Assembly (NCBI GenBank): GCA_910586735.1
Contig: CAJUJW010000004.1
Span: 1 to 64,000 of the forward strand
Direction: 5' to 3'
DNA: 64,000 nt
Origin: an uncultured Oscillibacter sp.
Lineage (GTDB): Bacteria; Bacillota; Clostridia; Oscillospirales; Oscillospiraceae
In this document: piece by piece, positions 54,921-62,766 of the stretch
Layout of the letters: every line of letters starts with the position of its first letter
Position numbering within the stretch: the first letter of the stretch is position 1
Notes under the pieces: generated by a model
What the model saw: the letters and a program-made list of their open reading frames with translations, nothing else
The model's database searches: none
Told to the model about the DNA's origin: nothing
Translations under genes and position numbers: made by a program

Positions 54921-56045
54921 ATGAGAGGGCGGCGGACCCGGTATCTGACTCCCGGACTGGTCTTCCAGTCCGTGCTGATCGGCGGCGGCTACGGCACCGG
55001 GGCGGAAATCGCCCGGTACTTCGGCAGTCACGGCCTCCTGGGAGGTCTGCTGGGACTGGGGGTTACGGCGGCGGTCTGGGCGATTCTGTGCGCCGTCACC
55101 TTCGAGTTCGCCCGGGTCTTCCGCACTTACGACTACGGCTCCATGATGCACCGTCTCCTTGGCCGGGCCGGGTTTCTCTACGACCTCTGCTTTTACGCCA
55201 TGCTCCTTCTGGTCCTGGGGGTGGTCAACGCCACCGCCGGGGCGGCGCTCCACGCCCTGACGGGCCTGCCGCCCTGGGTAGGCGTGGCCCTGCTCTCTTT
55301 CGGCGTGGTGGTTCTGGTGCTGGGGGGCACGGAGGCCATCGAGCGGGCCCTGTCCCTCTGGGCCTATGTGCTCTACGCCGTGTTCACCCTGTTCCTGGCC
55401 GCCGTGTTCCTCCGCTTCGGCCCCGCCGTGGCCGCCGAGCTCAGGCGGGGGGAAATCACCCCCGGCTGGCTCTCCGGCGGGCTGAAATACGCCGCCTACA
55501 ACCTCCTCTGCGTCTCCATGATTCTCTACACCCTCCGGGACCTGAAAACCCGCCGGGAGGCCGTGACCTGCGGCGTCCTGGCCGGGCTCCTGGGGGCGGC
55601 CCCCGCCCTGCCGCTTCTGCTGGCCATGGGCTGCGACCTGCCGGCGGCCCTGGCCTCCGAGACGCCGGTGACGGCGATTTTTGAGCGGCTGGAGACGCCC
55701 TGGCTGTACGCCCTCTTTGAAATCGTCCTCTTCGGCACCCTGGTGGAGACCGCCGCCGGCTTCATCAAGGCCCTGGAGGACCGGATTGAGCGGGCCCTGT
55801 TCCGGGGGCGGTCCTTTGAGCTGGCCCAGCATACTCCCGCTGGGTCTGCCCGTTCCTCTTGGCCGTGGCTGGCCCGGCCCCTGATTACCGGGACGGTAAC
55901 GGCCCTGGGAATCTGCGTCTCCACCTTCGGCCTGACGGACCTCATTGACAAGGGCTACGGCGCCATCTGTTACGGCGCATTGTGCCTCTTCGCCCTGCCC
56001 ATGCTGACGGCGGGGGTCCGCATGATCCGCCGGGCGGGCCGGTAG
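54921..56045 (+). CDS. YkvI-like membrane transporter
   Basis: A 374-residue polytopic membrane protein of the YkvI type, distantly related to amino-acid/APC transporters. The N-terminal discontinuous helix LVFQSVLIGGGYGTGAEIARYFG carries the glycine-rich substrate loop, and about ten hydrophobic segments follow. The ATG at 54921 follows AAAGGGGG; an upstream in-frame ATG (54888) lacks a ribosome binding site. Substrate unknown. It is divergent from sleL. Confidence 0.85.
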   Translation: MRGRRTRYLTPGLVFQSVLIGGGYGTGAEIARYFGSHGLLGGLLGLGVTAAVWAILCAVTFEFARVFRTYDYGSMMHRLLGRAGFLYDLCFYAMLLLVLGVVNATAGAALHALTGLPPWVGVALLSFGVVVLVLGGTEAIERALSLWAYVLYAVFTLFLAAVFLRFGPAVAAELRRGEITPGWLSGGLKYAAYNLLCVSMILYTLRDLKTRREAVTCGVLAGLLGAAPALPLLLAMGCDLPAALASETPVTAIFERLETPWLYALFEIVLFGTLVETAAGFIKALEDRIERALFRGRSFELAQHTPAGSARSSWPWLARPLITGTVTALGICVSTFGLTDLIDKGYGAICYGALCLFALPMLTAGVRMIRRAGR

Positions 56046-56141
56046 AGGGGTTCGACGGCTTCCGCCCCGGTTCTTTCTCCGCCCTCCAAAATCCACCCGG
56101 CTTTTTTGGCGGCCTGCCGGGGGATTTGTCCCTTCCCAGGC

Positions 56142-56170
56142 TTGTATTCCCCGCCGCGCCATGGTATACT
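56142..56170 (+). promoter_or_regulatory. Promoter of the bactofilin gene
   Basis: TTGTAT (56142-56147), 17-bp spacer, TATACT (56165-56170). Confidence 0.75.
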
Positions 56171-56200
56171 AACCATAATTTCACAAGTGAGGTGGATGAA

Positions 56201-56683
56201 ATGGCTTTTTTTGGAGGACAGCCCAAGGCCGCCCCCATGGCGGAATCGCAGACCGACGCTGACCGGCGGGAGAACGCCGATCTCCCCGATCTCCCCGAGC
56301 CCAGGAACAACACCGTCATCGCAAAAGACGTGCTGATCTCCGGGAAGCTCAGCGGGGAGGGTGTGGTCCAGATTGAGGGCACCGTGGAAGGTGAAATCAA
56401 CCTCAAGGGCTATGCCATCGTGACGCCCACCGGCAGGGTGAAGGGCCCCATAGAGGCGGACGTGATCCGCGTCGCCGGACGGGTGGAGGGCAACCTGATT
56501 TCCCACGACCATGTCCAGCTGGAGCGCACGGGCACCATCAACGGCGATGTGACCACCGTCTCCTTTGTCATTGAGAACGGAGGCCGCCTCAACGGCCGGA
56601 CCACCATGGTCCCGGAACAGCCCTCCACGCCCCATGTGGAGGAGCTGGAGCCCTCCGCGCCGCCGGAGGAGGAAGAGGACTGA
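56201..56683 (+). CDS. Bactofilin-family cytoskeletal protein
   Basis: A 160-residue polymer-forming protein. The bactofilin beta-helix core runs from about residue 38 to 132: TVIAKDVLISGKLSGEGVVQIEGTVEGEI, then the stacked repeats VIRVAGRVEGNLISHDHVQLERTG and VIENGGRLNGRT. The tails are disordered and acidic, as in the family. GAGGTG precedes the ATG. It would form membrane-associated filaments that localise cell-wall or spore enzymes. It is monocistronic. Confidence 0.9.
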   Translation: MAFFGGQPKAAPMAESQTDADRRENADLPDLPEPRNNTVIAKDVLISGKLSGEGVVQIEGTVEGEINLKGYAIVTPTGRVKGPIEADVIRVAGRVEGNLISHDHVQLERTGTINGDVTTVSFVIENGGRLNGRTTMVPEQPSTPHVEELEPSAPPEEEED

Positions 56684-56714
56684 TAATACATACCTGCAAA
56701 AAGAAGACAGCCCG

Positions 56715-56746
56715 AGAGGAACCCGTCACGGGTTCCTCTTCTTTTC
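56715..56746 (+). terminator. Terminator of the bactofilin gene
   Basis: AGAGGAACCCG / CGGGTTCCTCT arms with TTCTTTT tail. Confidence 0.82.
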
Positions 56747-56821
56747 CATGGGCCTTTGTCCGCGGTCTGAAAAAACGGCTCTGGCAAATGGCAAAAATAC
56801 TTTTCGCCGGATGGGGCAAAC

Positions 56822-56850
56822 TTGATTTGTTCACACTTTCGCTGTAAAAT
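56822..56850 (+). promoter_or_regulatory. Promoter of the 593-residue membrane protein gene
   Basis: TTGATT (56822-56827), 17-bp spacer, TAAAAT (56845-56850). Confidence 0.72.
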
Positions 56851-56881
56851 ATTGAGAGGAGAAAAAGAAAGGAGCAGTCCT

Positions 56882-58663
56882 ATGCCGTTTACATTCCAAT
56901 TCGGCGGGTCCAACGCCTTCGGGGGCGGCTTCAACCCCGAGGGCTTCCAGGGCGCCGCCAATCCCAACCCCCGCCCGAGAAAACCCAGAAAGCCCCGCCG
57001 GGCCGTGGGCAACGCTTTCAGCCGTACCCTCATCAACCTGGTGGTGACCCTGGTCTTCGGCCTGGTCTATTTTTACCTGGAACTTCCCGCCCTGAACTTC
57101 CACGCCGAGGAGTTTTACGTCTTCGTCTTCCTCCTCTGCGCCGTGTACTGCGTCTGCGCCATGTTCACCTCCGGCTTCCAGTCCGACGGCGGCGTGAAGG
57201 GCTATTTCCACTTCGTCCGCAAGCAGTGTACCATCCCCTTCCTGGCCGTGCTGGCCCTTGTCGCCGCCCTGGCCCTGGGGGCCCTCAGCAGCTGGGTGGT
57301 CCTCCGGGCGGGGAGCTATTCCAAGCTCCTCTCCATCCAGCCGGGGGACTTCACCGCCGAGGTGGAGGAGATCAGCTACGACCAGATTCCCATGCTGGAC
57401 GCGGACTCCGCCGCCCGCCTGGGCACCCGGAAGCTGGGCGAGCTGGCGGACATGGTGTCCCAGTTTGAGATTCTGCCCACCTACACCCAGATCAACTACC
57501 AGGGCCGCCCGGTGCGGGTGACCTCCCTGCGCTACGGGGACCTCATCAAGTGGTTCACCAACCGGGGAGACGGCCTGCCCGCCTATATCATCATCGACAT
57601 GGTGAGCCAGGAGGCGGAGGTGATCCGCCTGCCGGAGGGCATGAAGTACACCATCGCCGAGCACTTCGGCCGGAACCTCTACCGGCACCTGCGGTTCCAC
57701 TACCCCACCATGATGTTCGACGAGCCCGTCTTTGAGATCGACGAGGAGGGCACGCCCTACTGGGTCTGCTCCCGCATCGTGCGGACCATCGGCTTATTTG
57801 GCGGCGTGGATGTGAAGGGGGCGGTGCTGGTGAACGCCGTCACCGGCGAAAGCGAGTATTACGAGCAGGTCCCCAACTGGGTGGATCGGCTGTACTCCGC
57901 CGACATCATTGTCCAGCAGTATGACTTCTACGGCATGTACCACAACGGCTTCCTGAACTCCATCCTCGGGCAGAAGGACGTGACGGTGACAACCGACGGA
58001 TACAACTATATCGCCCTGGAAGACGACGTGTATATGTACACCGGCGTCACCTCCGTCACCTCGGACGAGTCCAACATCGGCTTCATCCTCTCCAACCAGC
58101 GGACCAAGGACACCCGCTTTTACCCCATCGCCGGCGCGGAGGAGTTCTCCGCCATGGACTCCGCCCAGAGCCAGGTCCAGATGATGAACTACAAGGCCAC
58201 CTTCCCCCTGCTGCTGAACATCGCGGGCCAGCCCAGCTACTTCATGGCCCTGAAAGGCGCGGACGGCCTGGTGAAGATGTTCGCCATGGTCAACGTCCAG
58301 CAGTACGACGTGGTCTCCACGGGCAGCACGGTGGCGGAGTGCGAGTCCAACTACCGCCAGACCCTGGCCCACCGGGGCCTCATCGCCGCCGGAGAGCAGA
58401 AGCCCGCCGCCGGGAACACGCAGGAACAGGAGGGCATCGTGGCGGAGATCCGCAGCTCCGTCATCGGCGGCGACACCCACTACTATGTCCGCATGGAAAA
58501 CAGCCTGGGCTACCTGGACTTCAACGCCTCGGAGGTGCCCCTGGCGGTGCTGCTGAACGTCCGGGACCACATCCGCTGCACCTTCGTGCTGGAGGGCGCG
58601 GAGTTCCCCGAGCACGGCATCGTCCCGGCCACGGGCTTTGAGTATATCGACTGGGACAATTAA
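56882..58663 (+). CDS. Large membrane protein of unknown function, 593 residues
   Basis: I do not recognise this family. Residues 1-45 are Gly/Phe/Asn-rich then strongly basic (NPRPRKPRKPRRAVGN). Three hydrophobic helices follow: about 50-70 (LINLVVTLVFGLVYFYL), 78-100 (FYVFVFLLCAVYCVCAMFTSG) and 118-142 (FLAVLALVAALALGALSSWVVL). The remaining 450 residues are extracellular or exposed and contain repeated beta-rich segments without Cys pairs (one WVCSRI). AAAGGAGCAG sets the start. It has its own promoter and terminator. A cell-envelope role is a guess. Confidence 0.8.
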   Translation: MPFTFQFGGSNAFGGGFNPEGFQGAANPNPRPRKPRKPRRAVGNAFSRTLINLVVTLVFGLVYFYLELPALNFHAEEFYVFVFLLCAVYCVCAMFTSGFQSDGGVKGYFHFVRKQCTIPFLAVLALVAALALGALSSWVVLRAGSYSKLLSIQPGDFTAEVEEISYDQIPMLDADSAARLGTRKLGELADMVSQFEILPTYTQINYQGRPVRVTSLRYGDLIKWFTNRGDGLPAYIIIDMVSQEAEVIRLPEGMKYTIAEHFGRNLYRHLRFHYPTMMFDEPVFEIDEEGTPYWVCSRIVRTIGLFGGVDVKGAVLVNAVTGESEYYEQVPNWVDRLYSADIIVQQYDFYGMYHNGFLNSILGQKDVTVTTDGYNYIALEDDVYMYTGVTSVTSDESNIGFILSNQRTKDTRFYPIAGAEEFSAMDSAQSQVQMMNYKATFPLLLNIAGQPSYFMALKGADGLVKMFAMVNVQQYDVVSTGSTVAECESNYRQTLAHRGLIAAGEQKPAAGNTQEQEGIVAEIRSSVIGGDTHYYVRMENSLGYLDFNASEVPLAVLLNVRDHIRCTFVLEGAEFPEHGIVPATGFEYIDWDN

Positions 58664-58683
58664 GGAACCCCTGAAACGCGCAA

Positions 58684-58725
58684 AAGCCCCGGCGGACTAT
58701 CGTCCGCCGGGGTTCGTTCGTTTTC
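58684..58725. terminator. Terminator between the membrane protein gene and rnc
   Basis: AGCCCCGGCGGAC / GTCCGCCGGGGTT arms with CGTTCGTTTT tail. Confidence 0.8.
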
Positions 58726-58744
58726 ACAGGTTTTCAGGGAAGCG

Positions 58745-59425
58745 CTATTCGGACAGACTCTCCAGGGCGGCCTTGGCGGCGGCCTGTTCCGCCTCCTTCT
58801 TGCTGTGGCCGGAACCGGACCCGATGGGCCCGCCGTTCAGCAGCACCTCCGCCGCGAAGGTCTTGGCGTGGTCCGGGCCTCGCTCGCCCACCATGCGGTA
58901 GGTCAGCACCTGGTCCGCCTGGCGCTGGACCAGCTCCTGGAGGGCCGTCTTGTAGTCCCGGCGGCGCTCCTCCACCACCTCTTCCCGCTCCGCGTCCAGA
59001 AGCACCCGGTGAATCAGCGCTGAAGCGGCGGCGATGCCCCCGTCCAGGTACACCGCCGCGAAAACCGCCTCCGTGGCGTCCGCCAGGATGGAGGTCCGGG
59101 TCCGGCCGCCGCCGGACTCCTCTCCCCTGCCCAGGCGCAGATAGGCCCCCAGGTTCAGCTTCCTGGCCACCTCGTAGAGGCTCTGCTCGCAGACCAGGGC
59201 CGCCCGGATGCGGGTCAAGTCCCCCTCCGGCAGGTCCGGGTGCTGGGCAAAGAGGAATTCCGCCGTCACGAAGCCCAGCACGGAGTCCCCCAGAAATTCC
59301 AGGCGCTCGTTGCTGCGCAGATGGTCGGCCCGGTGCTCGTTGGCGTAGGAGCTGTGGCACAGGGCCTCCTCCAGCAGCGCGTGGTTCTGGAACCAGTAAT
59401 TCAGTTTTTTCTCCAGTTCCTGCAT
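58745..59425 (-). CDS. rnc: Ribonuclease III
   Basis: A 226-residue double-strand-specific RNase. The RNase III signature NERLEFLGDSVLGFVTAEFL (about residues 40-58) and the second metal site DATEAVFAAVYLDGG are present, followed by a C-terminal double-stranded RNA binding domain (DYKTALQELVQ.. to GSGHSKKEAEQAAAKAAL). GGGAGGAC precedes the ATG. It is last in trmFO-plsX-acpP-rnc, with two GC hairpins between it and acpP. Confidence 0.97.
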   Translation of the reverse strand: MQELEKKLNYWFQNHALLEEALCHSSYANEHRADHLRSNERLEFLGDSVLGFVTAEFLFAQHPDLPEGDLTRIRAALVCEQSLYEVARKLNLGAYLRLGRGEESGGGRTRTSILADATEAVFAAVYLDGGIAAASALIHRVLLDAEREEVVEERRRDYKTALQELVQRQADQVLTYRMVGERGPDHAKTFAAEVLLNGGPIGSGSGHSKKEAEQAAAKAALESLSE

Positions 59426-59450
59426 AGCGGCAAGTCCTCCCTGAAAGGAC

Positions 59451-59497
59451 GCCCCGTGCGGTCACGGGGCGGGCCTTCTCCGCGCCCGGCGGGCGCG
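59451..59497 (-). repeat. Two GC-rich hairpins between acpP and rnc
   Basis: CGCGCCC-GGC-GGGCGCG (59481-59497) directly after the acpP stop and GCCCCGTG/CACGGGGC (59451-59470) just before the rnc ribosome binding site. No good T tail, so they may be processing sites rather than terminators. Confidence 0.6.
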
Positions 59498-59501
59498 CTC
59501 T

Positions 59502-59750
59502 TTACTTGTTCAGCTTGGCGGCCAAATAGTTCACCGCGTCGCCCACGGTTTTCAGGGTGGAAAGCTCCTCTTCCTCAATCTCGCCGACCTCGAACTCCTC
59601 CTCCATGGCCATGACCAGCTCCACCAGGTCCACGGAGTCCGCCCCCAGGTCCCCCTCGAAGGCGGTGTTCAGGGTAATCTCCTCCGGCTCCTTGGCGAAC
59701 TGCTCCGCCACCAGCTCCCGCAGGATGTTGAAAATCTCTTCGTTTGACAT
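59502..59750 (-). CDS. acpP: Acyl carrier protein
   Basis: An 82-residue acidic carrier. The phosphopantetheine serine lies in GADSVDLVELVMAMEEEF (DSVDL, Ser at about residue 39), and the first helix MSNEEIFNILRELVAEQF is canonical. GGAGTG precedes the ATG. It lies 88 bp after plsX, in the order plsX-acpP-rnc often seen in Firmicutes, and links phospholipid and fatty-acid synthesis. Confidence 0.97.
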   Translation of the reverse strand: MSNEEIFNILRELVAEQFAKEPEEITLNTAFEGDLGADSVDLVELVMAMEEEFEVGEIEEEELSTLKTVGDAVNYLAAKLNK

Positions 59751-59838
59751 TGCCGTTTCACTCCTTCAAAGTCTTGACTCTTCCTTGAGGCTGCACTCTC
59801 ATCATGAAGCCTATCATACGGCAACAGCCGCCGTGCTG

Positions 59839-60885
59839 TCAAGGGGCAACCGGCAAATTTTGCCTATCCGGCCCCACTTTCATCAATTCTATGTTGGCCT
59901 GCACGTCGGCGATGAAGCCGCTGGCGGCGTACTCCTCCGCCCGGAGGATGGCGTTGCGGATGGCCCGGGCGTCCGAGGAGCCGTGGGCCTTGATGACGGG
60001 CTTGGAGATGCCCAGGAAGGGGGTGCCCCCCACCTCGCTGGGGTCCAGCAGTTTTTTCATCTCCGCCAGGTTCCCCTTCACCAGCCCGGCGGCAATCTTG
60101 GTCTTCGTACTGGAGAGGAACATCTTCTTCAATTCCTTTAGCAGGAACTTGCTGGTGCCCTCCAGGGCTTTCAGCATGACGTTGCCGGTGAAGCCGTCGG
60201 CCACCAGCACGTCGGCCCCGCCCAGCATGGCCTCACTGGCCTCCAGGTTGCCCACAAAGTTCAGCCGCCCGGCCTCCCCCGCCGCCGTCAGCAGGGCGTG
60301 GGTCTCCTGGCGGAGCTTGTCGCCCTTCTCCGCCTCCGCGCCGATGTTCAGCAGGGCCACCCGGGGCCGCTCCACGCCCATGACCCGCTTGGCGTAGTAA
60401 TTCCCCAGGTAGGCGAACTGGAGGAGGTACTCCGGGGTACACTCGGCGTTGGCCCCGCAGTCGCAGAGGAGGGCCCGGCCCTCCGCCGTGGGAACCGCGG
60501 GGCCCATGGCCGCCCGGCGGACGCCCCGGATGCGCTTGACCACCAGGGTAGCCCCCGCCAGCAGGGCCCCCGTGGACCCGGCGGAGACGAAGGCGTCCCC
60601 CTCGCCGTCCTTCAGCAGGTTCAGCCCCACGGTCAGGGAGGAGTCCTTTTTCCGCTTGAAGGCGGTGGCGGGGTCGTCGGCAATCTCCACCACCTCCGAG
60701 GCGTCCCGGATCTCCACCCCCGTGGGGAGATTCTTCTCCCCGCACTGCTCCACGGCTTTCAGGATATCCGCCATCCGGCCCACCAGGATGACCTCGGTAC
60801 CGTACTCCTTATGGGCCTCCAGGGCCCCCTGGACCACGGCCAGAGGGGCGTTGTCCCCTCCCATAGCGTCCACGATGATCTTCAT
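59839..60885 (-). CDS. plsX: Phosphate acyltransferase PlsX
   Basis: A 348-residue soluble enzyme that makes acyl-phosphate from acyl-ACP for phosphatidic acid synthesis. It begins MKIIVDAMGGDNAPLAVVQGA and shows FVSAGSTGALLAGA, GANAECTPEYLLQFA and DVLVADGFTGNVMLKALEG, all family blocks. AGGGAGGGTC precedes the ATG. No fapR is adjacent. It is next to trmFO with a 29-bp gap. Confidence 0.97.
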   Translation of the reverse strand: MKIIVDAMGGDNAPLAVVQGALEAHKEYGTEVILVGRMADILKAVEQCGEKNLPTGVEIRDASEVVEIADDPATAFKRKKDSSLTVGLNLLKDGEGDAFVSAGSTGALLAGATLVVKRIRGVRRAAMGPAVPTAEGRALLCDCGANAECTPEYLLQFAYLGNYYAKRVMGVERPRVALLNIGAEAEKGDKLRQETHALLTAAGEAGRLNFVGNLEASEAMLGGADVLVADGFTGNVMLKALEGTSKFLLKELKKMFLSSTKTKIAAGLVKGNLAEMKKLLDPSEVGGTPFLGISKPVIKAHGSSDARAIRNAILRAEEYAASGFIADVQANIELMKVGPDRQNLPVAP

Positions 60886-60914
60886 GCCTGACCCTCCCTT
60901 ATGTTTGTCTCTGT

Positions 60915-62222
60915 TTATTCCAGCACGGTCTCCCGCAGTCCGTCTATGATTTGCAGGGACCTCTGGGACAGCTCCGCGTTCTTGTTCCGCTTCCCCTTGA
61001 CCCGGCGGCCCAGAGGCGGCATGATGCCGAAGTTGATGTTCATGGGCTGAAAGGCCGTGACGGACTGGTTGGACACGTACAGGGCCAGGGCCCCGACGGC
61101 GGTCTCCTGGGGGAAGTCCACCGGGGGCAGGCCCCGGAGTCTCCGGGCCGTCTCCACCCCCGTCAGGAAGCCGCTGGCGGCGGATTCCACGTAGCCCTCC
61201 ACCCCGGTCATCTGCCCGGCGAAGGAAATCCGGGGGTCCGCCTTGAGGCGGTAGTACCGGTCCAGCAGCCGGGGGGAGTTCAGGAACGTGTTGCGGTGCA
61301 TGACCCCGTAGCGGAGGAACTCCGCGTCGTGGAGGGCGGGAATCATGGAGAACACCCGCCGCTGTTCCGGGAAGCGGAGATGGGTCTGGAAGCCCACCAG
61401 GTTATAGACGCTGCCCTCCCGGTTGTCCCGCCGCAGCTGGACCACGGCGTAGGGCTCTTTTCCCGTCCTGGGGTCCACCAGGCCCCTGGGCTTCAGGGGC
61501 CCGTAGCAAAGGGTCTCCCGGCCCCGGCGGGCCATGACCTCCACGGGCATGCAGCCCTCAAAGACCTTCTTGTCCTCAAAGCCGTGGACCTCCGCCTCCT
61601 GGGCGGTGGTAAGGGCCTGCCAGAAGGCGTCGTACTCCTCCTCGGACATGGGGCAGTTCACGTAGTCCGCCGTGCCCCGGCCGTAGCGGGAGCCCATCCA
61701 GGCTTTTTCCATATCGATGCTCTCGGCGGAGACCAGGGGGGCCGCCGCGTCGAAGAAGTGGAGGGCGGAGGCGTCCCCCAGGAGGGCCTGGAGGCGTTCC
61801 GCCAGGGCGTCGGAGGTCAGGGGGCCGGAGGCCACGACGGCCTCCCCCTCCGGGAGGTCCGTCACCTCGCCGGGGACCACGGTGATGTTGGGGTGGTTTT
61901 GGATTCGTTCCGTCACCAGGGCGGCAAAACCGTGGCGGTCCACCGCCAGGGCCCCGCCCGCCTCCACCCGGGTGGCGTCGGCGCAGGAGAGAATCAGGGA
62001 GCCTAAGCGGCGCAGCTCCTCCTTGAGGAGGCCCACGGCGTTCTCCAGCTGGTCGCTGCGCAGGGAGTTGGAGCAGCAGAGCTCGGCGAAGTAGGCCGTC
62101 TCGTGGGCCGGTGTCTTTTTCTCCGGCTTCATCTCGCGGAGGGTCACTTGGATGCCCCGGCTGGCAAGCTGCCAGGCGGCCTCGCTGCCGGCCAGGCCGG
62201 CGCCTATTACCGTTACCTGCAT
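60915..62222 (-). CDS. trmFO: Methylenetetrahydrofolate-tRNA-(uracil-5-)-methyltransferase TrmFO
   Basis: A 435-residue folate/FAD-dependent tRNA methyltransferase that makes T54 in tRNA. The N-terminal FAD loop is VIGAGLAGSEAAWQLASRG; other landmarks are ELCCSNSLRSD (the catalytic Cys region), YVNCPMSEEEYDAFW, and GQMTGVEGYVESAASG near the end. AGGAGGTGAAC precedes the ATG. In many Firmicutes trmFO is next to topA; here a regulator and a small gene lie between them. Confidence 0.96.
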   Translation of the reverse strand: MQVTVIGAGLAGSEAAWQLASRGIQVTLREMKPEKKTPAHETAYFAELCCSNSLRSDQLENAVGLLKEELRRLGSLILSCADATRVEAGGALAVDRHGFAALVTERIQNHPNITVVPGEVTDLPEGEAVVASGPLTSDALAERLQALLGDASALHFFDAAAPLVSAESIDMEKAWMGSRYGRGTADYVNCPMSEEEYDAFWQALTTAQEAEVHGFEDKKVFEGCMPVEVMARRGRETLCYGPLKPRGLVDPRTGKEPYAVVQLRRDNREGSVYNLVGFQTHLRFPEQRRVFSMIPALHDAEFLRYGVMHRNTFLNSPRLLDRYYRLKADPRISFAGQMTGVEGYVESAASGFLTGVETARRLRGLPPVDFPQETAVGALALYVSNQSVTAFQPMNINFGIMPPLGRRVKGKRNKNAELSQRSLQIIDGLRETVLE

Positions 62223-62236
62223 AGGGCGTTCACCTC

Positions 62237-62446
62237 CTATCTCTCCTCAGACCTGCCCAACAAATAATCTGTGGACACTTCAAATAAATCCGCCAGCTTC
62301 ATCAGGCCGGGAACATCGGGGTAATGGACCGCTGACTCATAGTAGAGGTATGCCCTCTGCCCAATGCCCACATACTCCGCAACCTCTTTCGACGTAAAGC
62401 GTCTTTCCTTGCGGAGACTTTTCAGGCGCTCAGCAAAAATTTCCAT
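62237..62446 (-). CDS. Small XRE-family regulator, 69 residues
   Basis: A 69-residue helix-turn-helix protein (FAERLKSLRKERRFTSKEVAEYVGIGQRAYLYYESAV, then GLMKLADLFEVSTDYLLGRS) with no further domain, like phage or mobile-element repressors. Its start is preceded by AAGGGGG. The intergenic region with the divergent 82-residue gene is AT-rich and full of TTGAAT half-sites, so it probably regulates both. The stop lies 15 bp before trmFO, so read-through into trmFO is possible. Confidence 0.9.
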   Translation of the reverse strand: MEIFAERLKSLRKERRFTSKEVAEYVGIGQRAYLYYESAVHYPDVPGLMKLADLFEVSTDYLLGRSEER

Positions 62447-62455
62447 AATACCCCC

Positions 62456-62505
62456 TTGACTTTGAATTTAAAATTCACTATAATTGAATTATAGATTCAA
62501 TTATA
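62456..62505 (+). promoter_or_regulatory. Promoter with nested operators for the 82-residue gene
   Basis: TTGACT (62456-62461), 17-bp spacer, TATAAT (62479-62484). Perfect inverted repeats: GAATTT-A-AAATTC (62464-62476) in the spacer, and TATAATTGAAT-TATAG-ATTCAATTATA (62479-62505) across the -10 and start. These are likely sites for the divergent XRE repressor. Confidence 0.82.
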
Positions 62506-62517
62506 GGAGGCAACCCT

Positions 62518-62766
62518 ATGTCACCCTTAATGCAGACCATCTGCGACGAACTCCGCTTATGCGGCCTGGACCGCTACATAGTCGGCTTTGAGCGGGACAC
62601 CTGCGCCCAGGAGCTGGCCCGGCTTTACGGCGCGCTTTCCGCCGCCCTGCCGGAGTGCTGCCAGGAGCTCCTCCGGCAGTATATCCTCACCTTGAACGCC
62701 CGGGCCCGTATGGAGACCGAGGCCATGTTTCAGGCCGCCTTCGCCGCCGCCAGAGAGCTGGGTTAG
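62518..62766 (+). CDS. Small protein of unknown function, 82 residues
   Basis: An 82-residue helical protein that I do not recognise: MQTICDELRLCGLDRYIVGFE and a long helix through CQELLRQYILTLNARARMETEAMFQAAFAAARELG. It has four Cys and no membrane segment. AGGAGGC precedes the ATG and the promoter is strong. Its TAG stop overlaps the topA TAA on the opposite strand (TTAG at 62763-62766). With the XRE gene it forms a two-gene regulated unit inserted between topA and trmFO; toxin-antitoxin or lysogeny-type roles are possible but unsupported. Confidence 0.75.
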   Translation: MSPLMQTICDELRLCGLDRYIVGFERDTCAQELARLYGALSAALPECCQELLRQYILTLNARARMETEAMFQAAFAAARELG

